The notes under the pieces: generated by a model | What the model saw: the letters and a program-made list of their open reading frames with translations, nothing else | What the model was told of the DNA's origin: nothing | Database searches by the model: none | Shown: positions 57,098-64,000 of the stretch, one piece after another | Layout: the number at the start of each line of letters is the position of its first letter | How positions within the stretch are numbered: the stretch's first letter is position 1 | Position numbers and translations under genes: made by a program | Source of the DNA: Hericium rajendrae | Lineage: Eukaryota > Basidiomycota > Agaricomycetes > Russulales > Hericiaceae | Length of the DNA stretch: 64,000 nt | Direction of reading: 5' to 3' | Assembly (NCBI GenBank): GCA_033439255.1 | Contig: CM065888.1 | Coordinates: 2,170,001-2,234,000 of the forward strand

Positions 57098-58512
57098 ATG
57101 TCTGCATCTACGTCTAGTGCTACGGCAGCAGATCCTAGTCCCCAGCACCTCGCTACCCTTCTGTCGCCGCAATGCATCATGGGTGAGAGTGTGCTCTCTT
57201 CTTCTCCCCGGACTCACAGAAACCGTTGGCTTTGCATAGCAACAGGCATGTCAAATCCTGGCCATGACCACCTGTTCACAGTGGGGGACGAGTGGGTTTT
57301 CAACCACCTTCCTGCGTGGCCGTGTTGACACAACATTTTCAGGATTTTGTTATTCCCTCATGGGGTGTCGCCAGGTCAAAACCTGCCATGGCCGCAGTGG
57401 TGGCGCGCGCGAATCACTCAGTTTCACGTGGCTCCTGGACATGAGCAAGAAAAAGTATATATCGACTCTCTGTGTCATTCATTTTTTCAATAACCCACCC
57501 TCTAGTCCTGGATCACTGTTTGCTGGTACTATTCCAAGGCAGACCTGAAGGCATGGTCGCATTGTTCTGCCCACTGTGCCCTAGACAACATGGCCAGTTC
57601 AAAGCGGAGCAAGAAAGCTCTTGTTCCTCTAAAGCTCTGTGAGACCATGATATCCAAAATAGGTGTGAAGAACGAGCGGGTTCTTAGCGTTGACAAGCAA
57701 ATTCTTGAGATGTCGATGATTGTCGGTACGTCCGCTGCAAATCTCTACGGGTGGAAATTCACCCCCGTCGCTAGGCCCTGCCGACATGGTCACTTTTGAT
57801 GAGCATAAGGTCAACCTCCTTCCCATGAGCAAGGAAGACGTCTACTACCGCAGGATCCATGCCCACCTTTCACGTTCCCTGTGGCTGGTCCGTCCTCTCT
57901 CCACAATGTACTCGTTTCCCTTGCTTGGAACATTGACCACAGATTTTGCAGAAGGACTCTGATTTGGTGAAAATGTGCCACGAAAAGTGTCGTCTCTACC
58001 GACGCTGGAATCCAGAGCAGCACACCACGCGCCACTGCCCTTCTTGTCAAACCTGGCAACATGTCCGGTGTTTGGCGCCACTTCCACTGGATACCCAGCT
58101 TCCTGTTGGTGACCCATCTCAGGCCACGCCACAGCGTCACCCACTAGACTACGACATGGAATCTCTCAAACAAAGTCAACCGCTCGACTATGACTTTGAA
58201 TCTCTCAAAGGCGCAGAAGATACACATCTATCCATGGAGCTAGATAGCCTGGCATCTGCCCTCCGGTGGCCCATTCAACGCACGCCAAACGGGTCCGTAC
58301 CACTGAGCTACGAGTGCTTCGTAGTCGAGCTTCGAGCACGTGCAGACACAGGGAACCTGGATGAGTTTTGGAGACAGTCTTTGGCTAACCAGTTCAGCCA
58401 TGCACTCCATTTCCACCACCATGCCACCGATGTCGAGAACCACATACGCGACATGCTGAAAACCACATCACATACATACTATCGCTGCCAACAATGCACG
58501 AGAATCATATAG
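57098..58512 (+). CDS. BAH-PHD domain protein, 383 aa, 6 exons
   Basis: Exons 57098-57182, 57240-57291, 57343-57454, 57506-57725, 57775-57887, 57943-58512; introns 49-57 nt; total 1152 nt, in phase. The BAH domain is clear: FTVGDEILLFPHGVSPGQNL, PWPQWWRARITQF, VYYR-type strand ITVCWYYSKADL, LKLCETMISKIG, then ERVLSVDKQILEM and VTFDEHKVNLLPM. A PHD-like finger follows: CHEKCRLYRRW, then HCPSCQTWQHVRCL. The C-terminal 150 residues contain two short repeats (LDYDMESLK, LDYDFESLK) and end CQQCTRII with one more Cys pair. BAH-PHD proteins read histone tails in chromatin silencing complexes. Divergent with the Ulp1-like gene and convergent with the 58890 gene. Confidence 0.85.
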
Positions 58513-58889
58513 AATGTTTTTTTGCCCTATCTTTTGCTGCATCTTCTACTCCATCTTCTGCTTCCTCTTCTACTCCATCTTCTGCTCTTGGAATGACGAC
58601 CTGCACGAAGATGTCCCATGTGACAAAATAGAAACCTTCTTTCTCCAGCACCGGCTGGTGGGCTATCAGAAAATCACACATGGAGATACATCCTAGCTTC
58701 CCTCTCATCTATAAAGTGATAACAAAAATTATACACCATCAAATTAAAATGCGAGCAAGAGGACACCCACTGTTGCTTTTGGGTCCATCTTTGCCTTGTT
58801 TAAGATCTTTTCTCTTCCAACCTTCTCTGATCTCTTCCAATGCTCATCCAGCTTGCAAGAAAATGCTGTCAACACAATGGCTGTCTGTT

Positions 58890-61800
58890 CTACACCTGCT
58901 TCCGTCTTGTCTTTCTATAATCAGCCGATGTCAGCGTGTGCTTTGTTGACGCAGAACATAGAAATCGCACTTCTGCCTCGTCGCATTTCTTGCCCAAGGC
59001 ATCCAAGCTGTCTATGACGTTCTCCCAAAAGCTCTTGCTTTCCCTGGAATCTTGTGAACCCTTCTCAGCCTCTTCTCTGGTGGCCCACTCTTGGGAGCGG
59101 GCAGATGACTTTCTTTCAGAGCGCTGCGACACCAATGATGAGGGCTCTGGCTGGTCCAGTTTTGTGGCTGATGACTTTCTACTCTGAGCATGCCGCGAGG
59201 TTACCACTGAGCCCTGATGCTCCAGTCTCTTGGAATCAGCTTTTAGCTTCTTGTTGACATTAGTCTTGTGCTTTTCCTTCGCATCGGGTGCCGGTGTCTT
59301 CTTCTCTACAGCAGTTGTGTTGAATGATATCGATATCGTCTGTGGATCATCGACATTGTAAACCAACAGTTCCTCAGAGCGACGGGACCGACACTGCTCT
59401 GACAAAGCCTGTCTGCTCGGACACGAAGGCTTTGAACCTGATGCCTGACGCGAGCTGCCTGCGCGGTTTGGAGAAAAAGGTGAGATGTCCTGGCTTGCAG
59501 AGGTGGGTGCCATAGCGTCATTGGTTGCATTGCCAGTTCGGGGCAGCATTGACAAACCCATGGCCCTTGGACCACTAGTTGAAGCCGGGCCACCACAAAG
59601 ACGCCTAGACATTCGTACAGGACCAGTTGACACCGGCTTGCGCACACCCAGAGGCCTTCCGCGAGGACGCACTGGCAAGGACACGGCTGCTTCTATAAAA
59701 TCGTCAGGTCCATGCTGCAGTGACTCAGCATCATCCTCCTGGCCATCCATGTCTGCTGAACCGGGCGTCGCAAAGACACCAGGGCTGCCCACTGGGAGCC
59801 CTCCTTCCTCCCTTCCCCCAAGACGTGGGATGCTTGGCTGGAGGAGATCGATGTCTTGGTCCATGTCAGTTTGTAGGCTCGCCAGTAGAAGATCACTCAT
59901 GTCACTGCTTAGGCTGGGCTGTGGGTGATCTGTGTCATCCATGGGGTGGCTTTCCTTGTCCTCTGTCAGACCATTGTCACTGTATGCATTCTCCGGCTGC
60001 TGCCTGAGTTCGTCCTTCTCCATTACTGGAGTGTAAGCCCTTCGTGAGAAGCTTCCTGGCCCCGACATGGTTTCCAGAGCCGTTGGGTTTGGTATGCTTT
60101 GCCTGGCTGAGGGTGAGATGGTTCTCTCCTTATGTGGACCAAAAAATGTGAAAGCACCGCTGTGCCACAGGTTCAACTCACTACGCTTGCATGGTTGAGA
60201 CAGAATAGGGACCTACCTTTCTTTGACAACCGGCCTAGGGGCTTTGATTGTATCAGATCGCTGTTGTTGTGCCCATACAATGGTAGGATGTTGGCTTTTT
60301 GTGTCTGTGCTTGTGTCCTCTGCTGGTGTCGATACCGACGGCGGCCATTCTGACCCAGAAGCTTGGTAGTCTTCTGAGCCAAGAGAGGGAGATCGCGTGC
60401 CTTTGAAACATGTGCCAGCAATGTCAGATCGTGTCGTTGCTGTGGCATGTGATTGATGCGTACTGCTGTCTGGCATCGGCGGAGCTACCAAAGCAAGAGA
60501 CAAGGTATGTCTTGCCACCCATTCTTCCGTGCGAGGGCTGCTTAGCAGCCCCATCTACGTCAACAAAACCAATCAATATATGGAGGCCAACGGCATCTCC
60601 ATGCCAGGATCATGGCCACATACGTGAGTGGTTGTGTCTTTGTCTTTCGACTCCAATACCCTGGTTGCCTCCCACGTCAGTTGTTGTTGCTCTCCGCTGC
60701 TTCTCTCGTTATCTGCATCTCAAAGTCAACACTATGTCATGTTTCCTTGGAGCTAATTTTATTATACAGCCCGTCGTACGACAAGACCTTCGCTACAGCC
60801 GGGCCATGTGAAACCATTCAACTAACCTCTTGGTGACGACTGACGTGACTTATGTTTTGTCCTCAAAAATCAGCTTGTGACCAGGTGGTCCTAGAAATTG
60901 AGGCTTACATCCATCCGGCGTCGTTTGCTCTCTGCACCCTGACCCAAGTGCTTCGTGTCAGATCCCTGAACCAAATGAAAACCATCAGCTGGCTGTGAGT
61001 TGATTTATATCCCATGCGCTTACCTCCCGCTTATGTTTTTTGGCAGCGGATGCGTCTGACGTCTATCGCGACATGGCACCTCTCAGTGGGTGTGGAGGCA
61101 AAATAGCATGAAAAAAACACACCGGCATGCTATACCTAGCCTCGGCTTCGTCTATTTTCATTTCATTCCCTAATGGCACTGGGTTGGCATCTTGGCTAAC
61201 CATCCTGGCTTCGTTTTGCTGCTGGTGATGATGAGCATTTCCCAGTGGCAGGAGTGGTGGCACTGACCTGCGCAAATATCTCCTCCATATCCTCTCTCGT
61301 GGCAGCGGTGATCGCCAACACAGCGTTCTCCACGCTCTCCCCTGTGGCAGAGGTAATCTCTAACGCTGCCTTGTCCATGGCCTGGGGTAATGCTCAGATA
61401 TCTCAAACTAATCTACTCAGCGAGTGACATAAGAACGCACCTGGATTTCTTCGTCTGAATCCTCGATCCATGACTTGGACTGGATCCCGTCAGAAACAAA
61501 CAAAATACAGGAAACAGTGCATATCGCAGACCTTTTTCATTTTTGGCCTGATATTTGCCTTAATTTCTTTCCTCTCGGTGTGCTTGTTGCTCTCTGGTCG
61601 TCGCCTCAGGACTGGCGGGCCCTCTTCGCTACCATCTTCATCTGTGCTGTACACTTTTTTCTCCTTGCCCTTTCTTCCCATCGTCTCCGCACCGTCATTG
61701 CCCTTTTCGGATTCCCTCACCCATTGTGCCTCTTCCTAAGCAGATGGTGAGCATAAACTTCACACCTCGAGCCTCACTGGTAACGTACTTTTGCAATCTA

Positions 61801-62735
61801 AGTGGAACAAGACACCCCTGCTGTGAGCTTTATGTGTTGCAGGATATAGGAGACATTCTTACAGCCATCAGGCTGTCGCTCAGATGCCTGGCTCCTTCCA
61901 GCATTAGCATGACAAAAGCTGACCATTTTTTCGTCGACTTCAGCATTCCCACATCGCATGGCCCCACCCTGATCCCGCATCTTTCTAGCATTTTCTGATC
62001 TTTTGCTGTCACCACCCAACCCTTGCTGTTGAACTTCCCTGCCGTGTAAACCCCCAAGCGTTTCGCGGAGCTCTTGTCCTCGGCTTGGCCAAACCCTACC
62101 CACGCCAGCCAGTTGTGGCTATTCTTCGTGTCGTCTGCTAGAAGCATTAGAGGCAGTATTCTGAATCAAGTGCCACTCTTACCGAAGCACAGGGGGTCAC
62201 CGAGCTTTGACAACGCCGCCAAATCCGGCCATTTCCTATCATTGACACAAGCGGTGCTCCCCCAATACTGCACCAAAGCCCACGTATCTAACAGTGCCGA
62301 TCTTCCCTTGTTTTTTTTTGTTTTCAACTGTCGTAGCCCCAACGTCATTACCTCATACTGGTATTTGAAGATGGCATTGGTGGCGCCAAGGAATGTGTTG
62401 CCAATCCCGTGGTCCAATTTGTTGTCCATTTCGGCCAGCAGAGCTACTCGAAGCCAGGCGCACTCATTGAGTATCTTTATAACAAAGCGAATGATGTGGA
62501 AGTACGCAGGGCTGCACGTCCCGATCGTCGTAGGCTCTTCATAGATGACTTGTTTTGACTGGAAATCGATGCTCCACTTGCTCTCCGTGATCGCGATCCC
62601 AGTTCGCGTCGTAGGCACCACAAACCCGTAGCACTTGCAGGGCACATCCTCACAGTCCACCTCTGGGACTGGGAAACATGCCTTGAGGGCTTCGATGTTC
62701 TCTTGTCGGAGGTAGATCTTCTTAGATGATGCCAT
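58890..62735 (-). CDS. Probable nuclear protein of unknown function, 1034 aa, about 13 exons
   Basis: Minus-strand exons 62735-62183, 62137-61863, 61797-61789, 61735-61532, 61479-61441, 61381-61268, 61218-61123, 61062-61024, 60965-60909, 60848-60827, 60712-60624, 60554-60217, 60159-58890; sum 3105 nt, in phase. The 9-nt third exon could be skipped without changing frame. The first 270 residues look like a folded domain with spaced Cys (VDCEDVPCKCYGF, YHIIRFVIKILNEC-type helix, NSHNWLAWVGFG). After that it is disordered: acidic repeats, a nuclear-signal-like ESKRRRMD, SAAKKHKRE, then a long Ser/Arg/Pro tail with SLPVRPRGRPLGVRKP, an AT-hook-like RPRGRP core. Function unknown; chromatin-associated role inferred from these features and from its BAH-PHD and PHD neighbours. 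Divergent with the PHD gene, 112 bp apart. Confidence 0.65.
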
Positions 62736-62788
62736 GCTGGGTTGGGTTGGCTAGTGCTAGCAGCGTACACTCATCACGCTTCATCGAC

Positions 62789-62796
62789 TATATATA
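62789..62796 (+). promoter_or_regulatory. TATA box in the 112-bp divergent promoter
   Basis: TATATATA lies 52 bp before the ATG at 62848 and 54 bp before the opposite ATG at 62735, so it could serve either gene of the divergent pair. Confidence 0.4.
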
Positions 62797-62847
62797 CGCA
62801 CAGCCTCGTTTTTGCCGTGTGGCGGTGCAGCCTCATGTTAGCCTCCA

Positions 62848-64000
62848 ATGGAACTCCGACATCGCCAGCCTTTGCCACCGCAAGCGCTGCTTGGCGCTGC
62901 CTCTTCTCTCAAACCTCCATCCTCGTCCATCATGGACATTGAAAGTCCACGCAAGCGCCATCCCGCCTCCGCCGCCGCGATCGCCCTCAAACACACGAGC
63001 AAAAATAAAAACAAAAAAAAAAAGCGATCAAGAGCGATGGCAACTGGGCAGGATGGCCTTTGGCCTGACGACGACCAACCCACCTCCACAACAGGGCACA
63101 TGGCCTCGTCAGCCAGCACTGCATCAGGTAAGTCAAACACATTATGCGCGGTGCTCTCAATATTTGCCAATCTCGTTTTGTAAATGTAGCCCCTGCTTCG
63201 ACCGCGCTGGCATCCCCCACAGGCCCTGGCGGTGCCGCGGATGAATCTCCTGGCATGGTGCGTTCCGGCCTCCTGCACATGTGGTACAACCCCACCCAAT
63301 CCAGCGGGGCTTTCTTATTTCTTTGCAGTGCTGCGTTTCTTGTGGGGATATGTCAAACCTGTACTGCTGCATCCGATGCAACCGTCCCTTCTGCACGTCA
63401 GAGCACCGAGGCGCGGCCTGCATCACCCTGCCCGAACTGGCCCAAAGCCCGGCTGTATTCCGCTGCCCAGTCTGCTGGGCTGAGGAGCGTACGATCCCAC
63501 CAGTGAGAACGCCTGCCCCTTCTTATGCAAAGCATCTCACCACCTCGTTGCAGTATTTCACGGTAGGGGCCCCGTGGCGGATCCATTTCCCTGCAGTCTG
63601 ACAGCCATGCTTGATACTTTCGCTGCATGCCAGTGAACCAGACGCATCTCACCTCTCTGAGATGGTTCTCCCCCACTTCAACTACGTGTCCGGCCAGAAA
63701 TCCATGCCGCAGGTAAGCGCTGTGTCTTTGTATGTTTCTCGTCAACGACTTGGTCCTTTCACAGTTTTTCATCCTGGACATCAAAATGAACCCCACGCAA
63801 TCGTGGCCCTCGTGTGTCGATCGACGCTGCAAGCAGCAACAATCCTGGCAGGCAATGCAGATTGAGCCTCCGCGTGTGTGCGTCATGCTTTGTGCTCCGA
63901 GCGATCGTTCAGGGCGCTTGAAAACTATGAACAACGTGGTGGCCGTTCAAAGCGTAAGCACGCTTTTCGTTGAATGTTTTTGCAGACATTTGAATCACAC
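62848..64000 (+). CDS. PHD-finger protein, N-terminal part (runs off window)
   Basis: Exons 62848-63127, 63190-63257, 63329-63502, 63554-63562 (9 nt), 63605-63712, 63765-63953 and from 63986. Phases agree. The start MELRHRQPLPPQ is chosen because it follows the TATA box by about 50 bp; an internal ATG (MDIESPRKRHPAS) is possible. The N-terminus is disordered with a very basic KNKNKKKKRSR signal. A zinc finger follows: CVSCGDMSNLYCCIRCNRPF, C..H, then FRCPVCW, matching a PHD-type Cys4-His-Cys3 layout. Downstream is an alpha/beta-looking stretch (LILSLHASEPDASHLSEM, NYVSGQKSMPQFFILDIKMN). The last visible intron would be only 32 nt, so that join is tentative. About 280 residues are visible. Likely a chromatin factor. 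Confidence 0.7.

Overview
The window looks like nuclear DNA of an agaricomycete (mushroom-forming basidiomycete). Genes are packed with many short introns, mostly about 45-70 nt, with GT..AG ends. Recognisable families are a KDZ DNA transposase, DUF7918-type proteins, an SNF2 ATPase, a BAH-PHD protein, a PHD protein, a Ulp1-like cysteine protease and a fragment of ribosomal protein L10. No rRNA, tRNA or CRISPR array was recognised, and no retroviral, LTR or Polinton-like element could be called with confidence. All exon structures were read by eye from splice signals and reading phase.

Layout. 0-1.25 kb: 3' part of a KDZ transposase gene (+). 1.35-3.2 kb: two short multi-exon genes of unknown function (-), possibly paralogous. 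3.4-3.7 kb: a duplicated 136-bp segment. 3.9-5.56 kb: a minisatellite built on TGGCCA. 5.6-9.05 kb: a pyrimidine-rich, decayed satellite of about 159 bp period. 9.24-10.24 kb: arrays of long perfect palindromes. 10.5-36.1 kb: four large genes, namely a 10-exon gene (+) with a ParB/DGQHR-like motif, an 890-aa protein (-), an SNF2 ATPase (-) and a 1357-aa Ser/Pro-rich protein (-). 36.65-37.19 kb: another palindrome array. 37.2-50.4 kb: gene-poor, AT-rich repeats with a GC-rich island, 355-bp and 303-bp tandem repeats, and two DUF7918 genes, one cut by a 1.49-kb element with 8-bp target duplications (hAT-like). 50.4-51.5 kb: two small divergent genes. 51.7-64 kb: a compact cluster of a 1635-aa protein with a Ulp1-like domain (-), a BAH-PHD protein (+), a 1034-aa nuclear-looking protein (-) and a PHD protein (+, cut by the window edge), arranged as divergent pairs.

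Two things stand out. First, one palindrome core (half-site GCGCACGAGGAC) forms 52-53-bp tandem arrays at four places, each with its own linker; related shorter palindromes (GAGCGTC ... GACGCTC) occur at seven more places. These arrays account for most of the unusually long introns of three of the four large genes. Second, a ParB/DGQHR-like protein lies next to an SNF2 ATPase and two large unknown proteins, bracketed by palindrome arrays. This recalls the DGQHR and SNF2 proteins of bacterial DNA-modification and defence systems, but any functional link is inference.
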